Below are positions 1 through 11,276 of a stretch of 64,000 bases of DNA, one piece after another; the first letter of the stretch is position 1, and each line of letters starts with the position of its first letter. Made by a program: the position numbers and the translations under genes. The DNA is from Paracentrotus lividus (lineage: Eukaryota; Echinodermata; Echinoidea; Camarodonta; Echinidae): the NCBI GenBank assembly GCA_940671915.1, contig CALNVZ010003426.1, positions 35,895,791 to 35,959,790 on the forward strand. Direction: 5' to 3'. The notes under the pieces are model-generated. The model saw only the letters and a list, made by a program, of their open reading frames with translations. It did not search any database and was not told the DNA's origin.

Positions 1-136
1 AAGTTTTGTCAATCCCCATTGAATGCCCCATTTTGTTCAATTTTTTCTCATAAACTGTGCGCCCGCCTTTTTGTTTTCCTGTCCGATCAAGCCCCCCTCA
101 GGTCCTAAACTTAGGAAACTTGTGATCTGAGGTGTA
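1..136. other. Unassigned flank
   Basis: No coding or repeat feature recognised before the first MITE. Confidence 0.4.
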
Positions 137-498
137 GGGAGGACCGGGTATGGAAGGTTACACGGGTGTCAGTTATTTGTTCACGTTGTGCTAAGTTGAA
201 CAAGAGTAGGTTGCGTGCTAACTGGCATCTATATACAGCCTTACACTTATTAGCTTAGGTGTGTGAAATGAACGCCTGAAAATTGGTCCCGTATACGGGG
301 TAGGTTGTTACAAAAAAAATGTCTTCATTAATTAAGCTGTAGTTAATTAGTGTTTACATGTTTTCAGGTTTTATGTGCCACAGGTTTTAGCCAACATAAT
401 AGGCTAAACTACAGACCCAAGATGGAGTGCGTGAGTTCTTTCATTAGAATTATCTGGCCCAAAATGTGAATTTTGTAACGTCCATACCCGGTTTCTCC
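137..498. mobile_element. Short MITE of the GGGGAGACCGGG family
   Basis: A 362 bp element begins GGGAGGACCGGGTATGGA and ends with the imperfect reverse complement (TCCATACCCGGTTTCTCC), flanked by TA on both sides (135-136 and 499-500). Its left ~110 bp and right ~220 bp match the two ends of the 2.9 kb element at 8789-11672, so it looks like an internally deleted, non-autonomous copy of that family. No coding capacity. TA target duplication fits the Tc1/mariner-type superfamily, but the family name is not established here. Confidence 0.8.
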
Positions 499-1205
499 TA
501 CTGTTTTAAATTGTTCTTTAAGTTAATTCTAGATATCTGGGGACAGGCTTAGGTCTCTTGTCTAGGGGAGAGGTTGAAGTAATAAACGAGATTGGTGAAA
601 ATTCGGAATATTTTATTCCATCTTAATGCTAAAAAAAAAAATTAAAAACTAAAACCAACCTTTAACCCTTAAATGTCATCATTTTCCCCTAAAATTTTAT
701 TTAGCCTTGATGACAAGGCTGTAAATAGTCATTATTGATAATACTTTATTTCTATTTATGTTTGGTTGATATTTTACAATACAATTTAGGGAAGATAAAA
801 ATTTCCATGGTGTAAAAATGAATAAAATCAATGTTGAACCCCAATCAAAATAAATTTCGACCCTTCCCCTAGACAAAAGAGTCGAGCCTGTAACCATACA
901 TATAGATTTAATTTAAAGAACAATAACAAATCTCCACCTCAGACGTGTTTCCTTCGGGTAGGACTAAGGGGGCCTTGTTGGATCGCGTGAACAAAAAAAG
1001 GCCCCAAAATTAAGAAAAAATGACGAAAATGGCTATCTTCTGGGGATGACAAACTTTTTTGAAGAAAACTTTCCTGGAAGGGTTGAGGGAACGTCCAAAA
1101 TATACCCAGGATTCCAGAAAGTGAAAGCGGTGACAAACACATTCAATAAATTAAAACCGGACCAACATAATGTCGCTTGAGCCAGAAAAAATCTCAAAAA
1201 TAAAT
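499..1205. other. Intergenic, no gene recognised
   Basis: AT-rich sequence with A/T runs. Small open frames here show no recognisable motif. Confidence 0.5.
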
Positions 1206-1439
1206 TTAGGCAGCCGATTGGCTCCAAAATATTAGGCGATTTCTGTGTGACCTAATCGTTTGCAATCATTACAGCATTAGCTGGAAGAGTAATTTTGTAA
1301 TGTTTTTTTTTTATCCGGAATGAAGTTAAACGATCCCTTAAAAAAAATTATTTGAAACATTTTATTTTGAAGCAAACCGGGAAAGGTTTCCAAGACACCC
1401 TTGCCGGATCAGTCGCATAACAGTCTCGACAGTCTTGGA

Positions 1440-1704
1440 GACGTCAGTATGACGTCTCCAAGACTGGAAACATTTGGTATAATATGAGAGTGTGACGTCC
1501 CCCGAGTCCTCTTCAGGGCTCCTTACCTTCTTACCTCACTTTCCATGAGATAAGTTTGAGACCATAGTTTGCGACTCTAAGACTCTGAAGTTGCGTAGAC
1601 GTCTCAGAGACGTCTCCTGGGTCTCAACGACGTCTTACGAGTTTCAGAAAAATCCAACATAATTCAAATGAGATTTTCCGTACCGAAGACGTCTTTGCGA
1701 CGTC
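1440..1704. repeat. Cluster of eight GACGTC palindromes
   Basis: GACGTC occurs at 1440, 1451, 1494, 1598, 1609, 1629, 1688 and 1699. Three pairs (1440/1451, 1598/1609, 1688/1699) have identical 11-bp spacing. No gene is recognised. It may be a decayed repeat array or a cluster of CRE-like half sites. Confidence 0.75.
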
Positions 1705-2329
1705 TTAGGGTCTCGGAGATGTTTGAGAGGTATCCTCACGTGACATACCACCTCAAAATTCCCCTCTGACCAGTCTTCACAACGATTTGCCACAATGCAT
1801 AGGCCTATAGGAAATTGAATGACCCATATTGTCAAACTTGAATATCCATACGCGGATTTGAATGCGTGAAACAACGCTTTAAATTTTTTTTTAAATTTTT
1901 TTAACGCTTTTTAATGGGAAATTCCAAGGTAACGGAAGGACTATCAGATAATTAAAAAGAATTAAGCAATATAGTTATACAAGAAAAGTTTTATGATTGA
2001 GTTTCAAAACAATTACAAATAGTAGAGCAAGGTGCCTTTAAAGGCTGACTTTTTTAACATACGTCCTGAACAGTAGTTAGATATGCACACTTAAGATGTC
2101 GGTAACGGAAGGACATGAAAATGGAAATGGATTTTGGGGCTGATTATTTTATCGAAAATCTGTTAAGTTCATGCATTTATTCTAATTTAAAGATATACAA
2201 TTCAATCCACATAGTTCAGATATAGGGCCTACTTCAGTGTATTCGACTTTCCAATATTGATTAACGAAATACGCATTAGATAAAATGGGAATTGTATAAA
2301 ATCGTAAATAGACAAAATGGTAATTATAC

Positions 2330-2400
2330 GAACTGATTGTAGACGAAATGTAATAAGACCATTTGAGGGATGAGACCAAACGGCCATCAGTTTAAGTGGT
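2330..2400. repeat. Dispersed 'gaccaaat/gacgaaat' short-period repeat
   Basis: Contains spaced variants of 'agacgaaatg', 'agaccatttg' and 'gagaccaaac'. Related stretches lie at 6960-7112, 8340-8420, 29040-29095 and 57420-57700. Non-coding dispersed repeat, probably a fold-back element. Confidence 0.55.
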
Positions 2401-2477
2401 TTATACGAGGTTGCAAACTAACCTTTTAATAAAGTACAAGAATTAAATGAAAAAAAAAAACCTTTGATCGATTCCAT

Positions 2478-2645
2478 AACATTTGCACCGACGACAATTG
2501 CTCCGCTGAAAAAAAAAAAACTCGACTAAATTATTTTATCCCTGGACTTAAGACTTTAACTCACCCTAAACCAAGCATAAAATTATATTGCAAACCTAAC
2601 CCTAACCCTATATCTTAGACCAAATAAAGCTCGGAGTAAATGTCG
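2478..2645 (-). mobile_element. TTAGGG-containing MITE, copy 1
   Basis: Begins 'ataacatttgcaccgacgac' followed by 'aattgctccgctgaaa', with internal 'aacctaaccctaaccctat', ending near 'aaagctcggagtaaatgtc'. Same family, opposite orientation, as 35272-35925 and 47310-47505. The telomere-like motif is internal to the element. Confidence 0.6.
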
Positions 2646-3260
2646 TGTCACTCATGTGATCTCTTGCAATATCTAACTTAGATATGAAACTATTTCACTT
2701 TATTTCTACGATAAACGTCCTTTTTATACGTTGGATTGATGTTCATTGTCAAACAATCAAAATGATTTATGTATACACCGAGTATTCTGGTCACTCTGAC
2801 GGAGAACAACTGACAACGAACGTAAATCTAATGATAAAAAGTACATGAACTGCAATTAACGGGTATTAAGCAATGTCCAAATTGGCATGCTTTTCTCAAG
2901 TGGAGAACCGCATAACGGATAAACAATGCAGCCTACAATAATTATCTGGTGTTGGGTCATCCGGCCATGTGCGATATATAAACATTATTGTACCATAGCT
3001 TCCAAAACGTGAGAAATCGAAAATAATTAGATTAGGTGCAAAACAAAATTTAACGTCAATCGTATGTTAGGCCATGATGATATTGAAATCTTTTTGGTTT
3101 TTATTGGGATTTTCCCTAAAACTTTTTCATGTCGTGACTAGGATTGTTTTCCTTACATTAACAACATTCGTTGTGCATTACGATCTCTTTCATGGCCATT
3201 CTTTGTCACGCATGTGAGAAAAACATGCGTCAGCGTGGTTAGCCCGACGTTCCAGGTGTA

Positions 3261-3837
3261 TTGGATTTCCTGCATACAGGCAACGGCGTAAATCCGTGTC
3301 GAGGGTTGGGGGATGAGCGAAATAATTTGGCCGTGATCTTGATGACATGCACAAGCACTAGGCAGTGGACACGAGAACGTTTAGCCATTTAAATACCATA
3401 TAGCAGGCAGCGGAACGGTTTTTAAAGTGGGTTCACGATGAAAAGGAGCACTTTTTCACCCCCCCCCCAAAAAAAAAGGGAGGGGGCGTGAGATCAGAGG
3501 TAGATTGGTCTTAGTTTGGTATAAGTTTTGTTCTTTATTTTAAAAAAAAAAACCAGAAAATGTGTTTTCCACAACATTGAATGCGTAACAGGATATTAGC
3601 TTTGTTACAAGTCTTTTGGCTTGATCGTATGTGAAAATGCTCTAAAAAATTAGTACATTATATAAAAAAATTGACAAAAAGTTTAAAACTTCCGTTTAAT
3701 TTGCAGTTAGGGTTAGTTAAAGGATTAGGATTTAGCTATTGCGTCATTTGGCAAAACAGGTCAAAATGTCTTTTTTATCCATTTTTTTTTTTGTGGTTAG
3801 GAATGGGAGTAGTTTAGACAGAGGCGTTCCCTCATTT
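3261..3837. other. Intergenic, no gene recognised
   Basis: Contains C and A homopolymers (3463-3478) and AT-rich sequence; no coding signal. Confidence 0.5.
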
Positions 3838-3967
3838 GGGAATTTCTGATTGGACAGAGTATCAACAACCCTTTCAAAAATATGGCTTCCGCAATGTACT
3901 CGCAATCTTCTTACCTGTGCCCGTCCGTTTTCCAATGGAATAAGCTTCTCACCAATTTGTATAAATA
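3838..3967 (+). promoter_or_regulatory. Candidate macin promoter (NF-kB-like site, CCAAT boxes, TATA box)
   Basis: TATAAATA at 3960-3967 lies 134 bp before the macin ATG. CCAAT pentamers are at 3932-3936 and 3952-3956. GGGAATTTCT at 3838-3847 is one base off a classic Rel/NF-kB site. The order and spacing are those of a compact inducible promoter. Sites are seen in the sequence; function is inferred. Confidence 0.6.
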
Positions 3968-4100
3968 CTGTGCTTAAACCGTAACTACAAAACATCATGG
4001 TCTTTGCCAGCAGACTCGTTTAAAATAATTGCATCGCATTTCAGAATTTTTTGTTGAATACTTATCTATTTCATCAAAACGCGCCCACTCCTATACAACC

Positions 4101-4307
4101 ATGTATTTCGTTTACCTGCTGGGACTTCTCGTTCTCTTCAACTATGCCCCGACTACTGAGGCTGGTAAATGCTTCGATACCTGGTCTAGGTGTTCAGGCT
4201 GGAGTAGCTTTGCAACTGGTTGGGTATGGCAGGGTTGCAATGAACGCTGCAAATGCCTGGGTCGCGCAGGTGGAAGCTGCCAACTGCGACCTCCGAATGC
4301 TGGTTAG
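4101..4307 (+). CDS. Macin-family antimicrobial peptide precursor (hydramacin/theromacin-like), frame ends early
   Basis: Codes for 68 residues. Residues 1-23 form a typical signal peptide (hydrophobic core YLLGLLVLF, likely cleavage after TEA). The mature part starts GKCFDTWSRCSGW and keeps the macin landmarks: C-x3-W-x-RCS-x-W, a TGW-x-W-x2-CN core, then RCK and LGR-x2-G-x-C. Macins are secreted, disulphide-rich antimicrobial peptides of leeches, Hydra and molluscs. Six cysteines are present. Hydramacin has eight, the missing ones near the C terminus. A second frame across the stop supplies codons for C-x9-C (TGC 4298, TGT 4328) with family-like spacing, so the frame is probably broken by a one-base loss at about 4281-4297. 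I chose ATG 4101 over the upstream in-frame ATG 4029 because it opens the signal peptide and has A at -3. Alternatives: a genuinely shortened macin, or a further exon. Confidence 0.8.
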   Translation: MYFVYLLGLLVLFNYAPTTEAGKCFDTWSRCSGWSSFATGWVWQGCNERCKCLGRAGGSCQLRPPNAG

Positions 4308-4562
4308 CTAGTGAAGCTTATCAGTGGTGTTTTGTTATGGCAGTGGCAGTGTACCAGATTCCTGCTGGGATATTAAATAGAGATCTAACTACATAATCTC
4401 ACGTCCCCTGACAAACGTAATTGAAATGAACACCGTTCATAAATGTGAATCGTCGAGTAACGTCGTTTCTTTTTTTTTTTTTTTTTAATCGTGATACAGT
4501 ACCTAAAGTACTGTATGATTTAGAATAGATGAAATTACTAACACGAAGCCAACACACTGTCT

Positions 4563-4612
4563 AATAAACACATTTCACAAGAATTTTGCAGCTTGTTTAT
4601 GTGGAGAATAAA
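4563..4612 (+). terminator. Macin poly(A) signals
   Basis: AATAAA at 4563-4568 and again at 4607-4612, about 260-300 nt after the macin stop. Suits a single-exon 3' end. Confidence 0.55.
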
Positions 4613-6718
4613 CATTGCAGACCAATCAATGACGGGAGAAGAAAAATAATACAACGTCCTAGCCGTCATTTTGGTGGACCATCCAAGATTTTGCATCAGA
4701 GCAACATTATTCAGTTTGAACTCACCTGAAGAGACTAGGATATCTCTGCTGAATGAATCGCAGTCAGATTTGTCGATCCGTACATCATTACATCGCTCAC
4801 GATTGTCGTATTTTTGTGCTAACCGGCAAAATGTATCTCTGCATCACTAGCAATTAATTCGCAAAGATTTGTCGGATTCATCGAAAAGCGATGAAACTAA
4901 AACTGCTTAAAACATTCAATGTCAATTTTGTTTACTACAGTAGCCTTCATCAATAGATTTATTCGACTCTCAAATCGCTGAAAAACAACGTATTGAATTC
5001 CTCAGTCAAGTATGTGACTCTGACGTGATTTTGTGATCATATTTTACAACTTCTTCAGGATTTGGACTTATTTTGTTAAACGTATGCATCATTTACGAGA
5101 TCTGTTATATGGAATGATTCATTGTTACGCTCTTCTCCTAGCCTCCATTTCAAACCTTTTGTCTCAGTCACAACTGCTCCTTCTAAAACATGATCAACGA
5201 TCCTCGTGTGTTGTCTGGTACTTCAATGCCATGGATTCAGCTTGAACTGCATAAGACTGTAAACTCTTTGAACAAGTTTAGAATACATTTTAAGAATTAT
5301 CTACTTTTTTTTAAAAGTTTCATTTGATAAGCTTTGAATTTATTCTCATATTTGGGATTACACAAATTTCAGCATAATATAAAAGCATATTATGATAAAT
5401 AGTATAAATGTCACATATGAACAGCACGGCTATATATTCATATACTTGAAATGATTACAATAAAACCGACAAATAATCTCAAGACAAATTGAGGGTTAAA
5501 ATATAATGGAGCCTGCATGATGAATTGACTTTTAGTAAGATAAGCCGATGATTTTGCTGAAGAATATGTAATTTGAAGGAAATAAGATCAAGAAAAGAAC
5601 AAGATAAAATTAATTCAAAAAAGAAAAAAAAGAAAAAAGAAAGAAAGAAAGAAATGGAAATATAACTAAATGAGTTAACATTACAATGCTATATTGTTTA
5701 AATAAATAGGTACATGTATGCCATTTAAGCCATATATGTTCAATCAGTGCGTCCCAAGCAGGTGCATATTTGTTTAATAACAGTTTACACTTAAAGACAT
5801 GAATAGAGGTACATTGAAGTATTACATTATTTTGGAAGATCATTCCAAAACCTGGGTCCTTCAAGTATTTTTCTCTGAGCAAAAAGTGTACGAGTACGTG
5901 AAATGTGATAAGAGTTCCATTGTCGGGTGGGATATAGTTATGGACAAGATTATTTCTTTGGAACATGGAAGTCAAAACTTCAGGCAGATCGTTTCCATGG
6001 TTTTAAAGAGTTGAAACATTAATATGCCTAAATGAAATTTGTAAGAATCGGTAAATTTTAAGATAAAAAAAAATGAAATAATGGATGTGTGTGCATAAAA
6101 CCTGGATTGGTTCATTACCCTAATGATCCTCGTTTTTTGTCTTTTGAAAAACTCAACAATCCAAATTTTGTTTGCATTTCCACAAGATAGAATACTTTAA
6201 TACACAAGGGATGCGATGAGAGTCAAATGTATATTTACCCAAATAAAACCCGGGAAAAATTATTTTAGCTTTATATTCAGAATACTAACGTTTTAAGAAA
6301 TAAATTTACATATATATTCAATGTGACAATTTCAAGGTCAATATTATATAGACCAGGAAATTTTTAGTCAACTTGCAGTAGATTAATGAGTGAAATAACT
6401 TTTGCTATTTTCATATTATGAGGAATAATATCTGGTGTGGACAGATTTAGAATAAAGGTGAAAGGGGACAAATTTTCTTTAATTATATTTTCAAGAGAAA
6501 CTTTGTGTGTTTATTGCTTCCAGGACTTTTGTTGTTTTTTTAAAAATAATTATTTACAATTGTTTTAACTTCGAATTCATGTAAGAGTAAGAAATATAGA
6601 ACGATAGAACTTACACCTGTCTGTGTTTTGATTCGTTATCATTATGTCCTATGTTTCGTATCGTAAGCCAGTGTACCGATATGGATTGCTTTTGTAATGT
6701 GTATTCATGTATATATAT

Positions 6719-6720
<2 letters not shown>
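4613..6720. other. Intergenic, no gene recognised
   Basis: AT-rich. Open frames here have low-complexity or random-looking translations. A GAAA-type purine run lies at 5620-5655. Confidence 0.5.
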
Positions 6721-6752
<32 letters not shown>

Positions 6753-6817
6753 TGTGTGTGTATGTATGTATGTGTGGGGGTTAGTGTGTGTGTGTGTGTG
6801 TGTGTGTATTTGTGTGA
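6721..6817. repeat. (TG)n microsatellite
   Basis: Two TG tracts separated by a TATG/GGGGG interruption. Confidence 0.95.
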
Positions 6818-6879
6818 CAGGTAGTCTTTAGGTAGCTGGAGTCGTTCTACAAACAATATATTGGTATAGTTTCCAGTTG

Positions 6880-7112
6880 TCTAATGGTCAAATTGCTAAT
6901 TCGTTTAATCATGTTAATAGCGAAATTGTCTAGATTGCATTTTTGCCTAAGTGTTCTCTGTATTACAAGATTTGACCAAGTGGTGTTAGACCAAATGGAA
7001 ACTTATTAAACCAAATGGTACTTTGATGAACTGCTTGTAGACAAACAACTTAGTGGGATGAGACCAAACGAGCATTAGTGAAAGTGGATTTAGACCAAGT
7101 GGTAGTTTTCCG
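6880..7112. repeat. Dispersed 'gaccaaatgg' fold-back repeat
   Basis: Direct near-repeats 'tgaccaagtggtgttagacc', 'aaaccaaatggta', 'gagaccaaacgag' and 'tagaccaagtgg' follow an inverted-sense block ('gtctaatggtcaaattgcta'). Same family as 57420-57700. Confidence 0.6.
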
Positions 7113-7422
7113 TTTATATTTGTGGTAGTCGTGTGGTACTCCTTTGATACTTGCACGTGGTATTATGGTAATGAGCTAAAGTATTTGCTTTAAGTGCCAG
7201 TAGCACCCCCTTATGATACACTTGAGAAATTTTAGTTGTACCTAGTTGGAGAGACTGACTTGCTCTATCGTCATGCCAAATATGAAAGCGATCGGTCAAA
7301 TAATAAAAAAATATGGAGGGGCACAATGTGCTTCCCTGGCCCTGTGAACGATCAAATACCTAGGACTTGATAGGGTTAATAGCTGCGGGATTTTCATTAA
7401 TATTTTACTCTTTCTTTTCAAA

Positions 7423-7544
7423 AGTGATCAGAGCTCAAAATAAAATGAACTTTTTTTTAACGATTGATTATAGAATGATTAGGTCTAGGCTCAACAAAAA
7501 GAAAACTTTAAAAAAAGTTCATTTTCTTTTGAGCTCTGATCACT
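7423..7544. mobile_element. Hairpin MITE
   Basis: Arms of ~38 bp, 7423-7460 and 7507-7544, are near-perfect reverse complements (AGTGATCAGAGCTCAAAA versus TTTTGAGCTCTGATCACT), enclosing ~46 bp. No coding capacity. Confidence 0.75.
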
Positions 7545-7662
7545 ATTATCAATGATAAGATCGAGTTAAAGGGATTAAGTAACTTTGTGGAGTTTTGCAA
7601 CAATCACGCGTAGCTGCATGTGGGGCTTTACATACTGTCAGTGTCAAGAGGAACTGAAAGCC

Positions 7663-7734
7663 TAAAAAAAAAACACAAAAAAAAAAAACACAAAAAAAAA
7701 ACACAAAAAACAAACAAACAAACAAACAAAACAT
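7663..7734. repeat. A-rich (CAAA)n microsatellite
   Basis: A8-A12 runs split by CAC, then CAAACAAACAAA. Confidence 0.9.
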
Positions 7735-8058
7735 GCTTCACAATAAATAGACTGCAGTGTTAACGTAAGTGTACATGGTAATATTCAGTCGTCAATATCT
7801 CAACAATAAATTAGGCAGCCGATTGGCTCCAAAATATTAGGCGATTTCTGTCTGACCTAAACATTTGCAATCATTACAGCATTAGCTGGTAGACTAATTT
7901 TGTAATGTTGTTTTTTAATCCTGAATGAAGTTAAGCGATACCTTTAAAAACAAAAGTTATTCAGTTGTGGATACAGGCGGGGAGCAGGGGACGCGCCCCC
8001 TCTATAATTAGAAAACCACTCATTGACTGAATGACTGTACATGTTAAAATCGGATGCC

Positions 8059-8161
8059 CTCATAGATTTGAATTATGTTAAATTTTCCGCAATTCATGAG
8101 ACGTCGCGTCGTTGAGACCCAGGGGAATTGCGGAAAATTTAACATAATTCAAATCTATGAG
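8059..8161. repeat. Perfect 37-bp inverted repeat
   Basis: 8059-8095 and 8125-8161 are exact reverse complements around a 29-bp spacer that contains GACGTCGCGTC. Partial relatives of one arm lie at ~1655-1672 in copy A. Confidence 0.95.
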
Positions 8162-8489
8162 ATTTTAGGGCTAATTATATTTATCAAAACTCTGTTATGT
8201 TCATGCATTTATATTTTACAGATTTACAGTTCAATCCATATAGTTTCAGTTACACTTCAGTGAATTCGAATTTTTAATATTGATTAACAAAATACGCATT
8301 AGATAAGATGGGAGTTGTACAAAATCTTAAATAGACAAAAAGGTAATTAGACCAACTGATTGTAGACGAAAGGGAATAAGAGGGGTGATACCAAACGGCC
8401 ATTAGTCAAAGTGGGTTAATAAGATGTGGAAAATTTACCTTATTATAAAGTACAAGAATTAAACGCATTCAGATCAGGTGTCAGGTGAT

Positions 8490-8660
8490 CGATTCCATTA
8501 CATTTTGTTCCGGCGACAATTGCTCCGCTGAAACACTCATCGAATGAGTGACTTACTTCATCACCCCTGGACTTAACACTTTAACCCACCCTAAACCAAA
8601 CATAAAACTCTATTGCAAACCTGACCCTACATCTTAGACGAAACAAAGCTCGGAACACTT
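8490..8660 (-). mobile_element. TTAGGG-containing MITE, copy 2
   Basis: Duplicate of the 2478-2645 element ('cggcgacaattgctccgctg ... ccctaaaccaaacataaaac'). It arrived with the segmental duplication rather than by a separate insertion. Confidence 0.6.
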
Positions 8661-9159
8661 TTCTCGAGTTGAGAACCGCATAACAGATAACAGGAGCAGA
8701 TGTCGTGTCACTCATGTGATCTCGTGCAGCATCTAACTTAGATATGAAACTATTTCTCTTAATTTCTACGGTAAACGTTCTTTTTATAGGGGAGACCGGG
8801 GATGGAAGTTACACGGGTCAGTTGTTACAGTTCTCAGTGTGCTAAGTTGGAACAAGAGAGTTTGTGCTAACTGGCATCTATATACAGCCTACACATAGCT
8901 GTGATGAACTGCCGGTCGTGAGGTTTCTCCGTTGTTTTATTAAAAAGTAAATCAACAAAAACCATTTTCTACAGTTCCAAGTGAATTTTTGACAAAATTT
9001 AAAATTTGTAATAGTTCTTACAACTTACTGAAGGCACATGATGATAGTCTGATATTGTGAATATAGTACACGTATGTCACTAATATACCCCTGAGCCATG
9101 CCCTGTAATTCTGCCTTATGGCTGTCCTACAGTTAATTTTATGTGTAAAATCACCCATG

Positions 9160-9200
9160 GCAGATGCGGATCCAGGATTTTCCAGAGGGGGGGGGGGCCA
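9160..9200. repeat. 'gcggatccaggatttt' plus G-run repeat terminus
   Basis: GCGGATCCAGGATTTTCCAGAG followed by ten G. A related end occurs at 46457-46495 ('gcgatccaggatttcattac', then a G run), suggesting one dispersed element family. Weak support from only two copies. Confidence 0.4.
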
Positions 9201-9447
9201 TCTTTTAAAAAAAAAATCTTGAGAGCGGAGCGAGCAAACGAGATCGAAGCGCGAGTGTAAAACATTCCCCGACATATATAGGCATATCCTGACCTAAAAC
9301 GAGGAATTTAAACAATTTCATTTTTACTTCTATGAAAACAAATTGATAATATATAATAGCAAAAAAAGAGATAAATAAATAAAAAAATTAATTGATGATC
9401 TTAAGAATGCGTTTTATTAATAAAAAAAAAACAACAAACAAACAAAG

Positions 9448-10632
9448 CGAGCGCGAGGCGCGAGCCGAAAATTTTTAGCTATTATTTGAGAGAATTGTGC
9501 ATTACAGACCCTATTTAGTATCCGTGAGATGAAAACTTTAAGGTAAAAATTTGAATTAATTGTGCATTATATACCCTACTGAATTGGTTTCTGCGAGCGC
9601 GAAGCGCGAGCCGAAAATTTTGAGTTCGAAATTAGAGTTATTTGAGAATTTATATGGTGTAGTATCCGCGAGCGCGAGCTGAAAATTTTGAGGTAAAAAT
9701 TGGAGTCATTTGTGTATTATGATTTAGTATGAGCGAGCTAATTTTGAGTTGATTTTGAGTTAATTGTGCATTATATATCCTACTGTATTGTTATCTACGA
9801 GCGCGAAGTGCGAGCCAAGAATTTTGGGTTTTAAAAGATATATGGAATAAATAAAGGGGCATTTCTAGCATAACAATTTTGTAGATAATTGTGTATCATA
9901 GACCCTTTTTAGTATTCGCGAGCGCGAAGCGCGAGCTGAAAAGTTTGAGTTAATTGTTTATTATATACCTTACTGAATTGGTATCTGCGAGCCGAAAATT
10001 TTGAGCCAAAAATTGTGCATTATGGTTTAGTATCCGCGAGCGCGAAGCGCTAGCCGAAAGTTTGGGGTTTTAAAAGATGTATAGAATAAATAAAGGCGCA
10101 CTTTCTAGTATAATAAATTCTAGATAGTTGTGCATTATACCCTTCTGAATTGGAATCTGCGAGCGCGAAGCGCGAGTCGGAAATTTTGAGGTTTTAAAAG
10201 TTATATGGAATAAATAAAGGGGCATTTTCTAGTACTAGAAAACGGTTACATAGATAATTGTGTATTATAGACAATATTTAGTATCCGCCAGCGCGAAGCG
10301 CGAGCCGAAATTTTTTAGCTGAAAATGGGAGTTATGTGTGCATTATGGTTAAGCATCCGCGAGCGCGAAGCGCGAGCCAAGAATTTTGGGTTTTAAAGGA
10401 TATATGGCATAAATAAAGGGGCATTTCTAGCATAACAATTTTGTAGATAATAGTGTATCATAGACCCTACTTAGTATCCGCGAGCGCGAAGCGTGAGCTG
10501 AAAAGTTTGAGTCAATTGTTTATTTTATACCCTACTGAATTAGTATCTGCGACCTGAAAATTTTTAAGGTAAAAATTGGAGTTATTATTTGTGCATTATG
10601 ATTTGGTATCAGCGAGCGCGAAGCGCGAGCCG
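9448..10632. repeat. Array of GAGCGCGAAGCGCGAGC motifs
   Basis: About eleven copies of a 16-17 bp GC-rich, partly self-complementary motif (near 9448, 9595, 9669, 9799, 9920, 10037, 10161, 10290, 10361, 10482, 10613). Each is typically followed by CCGAAAATTTT and separated by 70-150 bp of AT-rich spacer that is itself repeated ('ggaataaataaaggggcat'). It lies inside the 2.9 kb element. Confidence 0.85.
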
Positions 10633-11090
10633 AAAATTTGGGGTTTCAAAATTTTTTAAGGTAAAAATTAGAGTTATATTTTAATATATGAGGCCGACTA
10701 TTTTTCCCAGGAGGCCGAGGGCCCAGGAGGCAGAGGGTCCAAGAGGCCTCTTTTCTTTGTTAAATGTTGAAACTTTAGTTTTTCCTTATTTTTACTTTTC
10801 GTCACTAATGTATTTCTTTTTCTTTAAAAAAGGCGTTTGAGCAATTATTGCAAAATACAATATAAGAAAATTCGGCCTCGTGGGCCCTCTCCACATTAAA
10901 GGCCTTAGTTATGGTCGTTTAGAACCAAATAAAGCCTATTTCAGCTTTTTATTGCATAAAGTTGGGCGAAAATTGTACAAGCATCGGGCCTTATTCCCTT
11001 CTCTTTCTTTCTTTTTCTTCTTTTATTTATTTCCCTTTTTCCTTCTTTCTCCCTTTTTCTCCTTTTTTTTTTTTTTTTTTTTTTTTTTTT

Positions 11091-11276
11091 NNNNNNNNNN
11101 NNNNNNNNNNNNNNNNNNNNNNNNNNNNNNNNNNNNNNNNNNNNNNNNNNNNNNNNNNNNNNNNNNNNNNNNNNNNNNNNNNNNNNNNNNNNNNNNNNNN
11201 NNNNNNNNNNNNNNNNNNNNNNNNNNNNNNNNNNNNNNNNNNNNNNNNNNNNNNNNNNNNNNNNNNNNNNNNNNNN
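11091..11276. other. Assembly gap
   Basis: 186 N, preceded by a long T run. Confidence 1.

Larger units (their letters stand above)
1206..3260. repeat. Segmental duplication, copy A
   Basis: Blocks at 1206-1300, ~2110-2400, 2460-2735 and 2736-3260 recur in the same order and orientation at 7811-7910, ~8160-8430, 8490-8788 and 11675-12240. Examples: 'cagccgattggctccaaaat' at both starts, and the shared stretch around 'ggtcactctgacggagaac'. This copy lacks the 2.9 kb insertion found in copy B and keeps the empty TA site at 2727-2728. No coding gene seen. Confidence 0.85.

Noticed and set aside
2600-2612. Telomeric repeat / chromosome end suggested by taaccctaaccct
   Set aside because: Only two to three degenerate units, inside a MITE family found at several internal places.
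4029-4100. Upstream in-frame ATG as the macin start
   Set aside because: It would place 24 polar residues before the signal peptide; ATG 4101 fits a secreted precursor and the TATA position.
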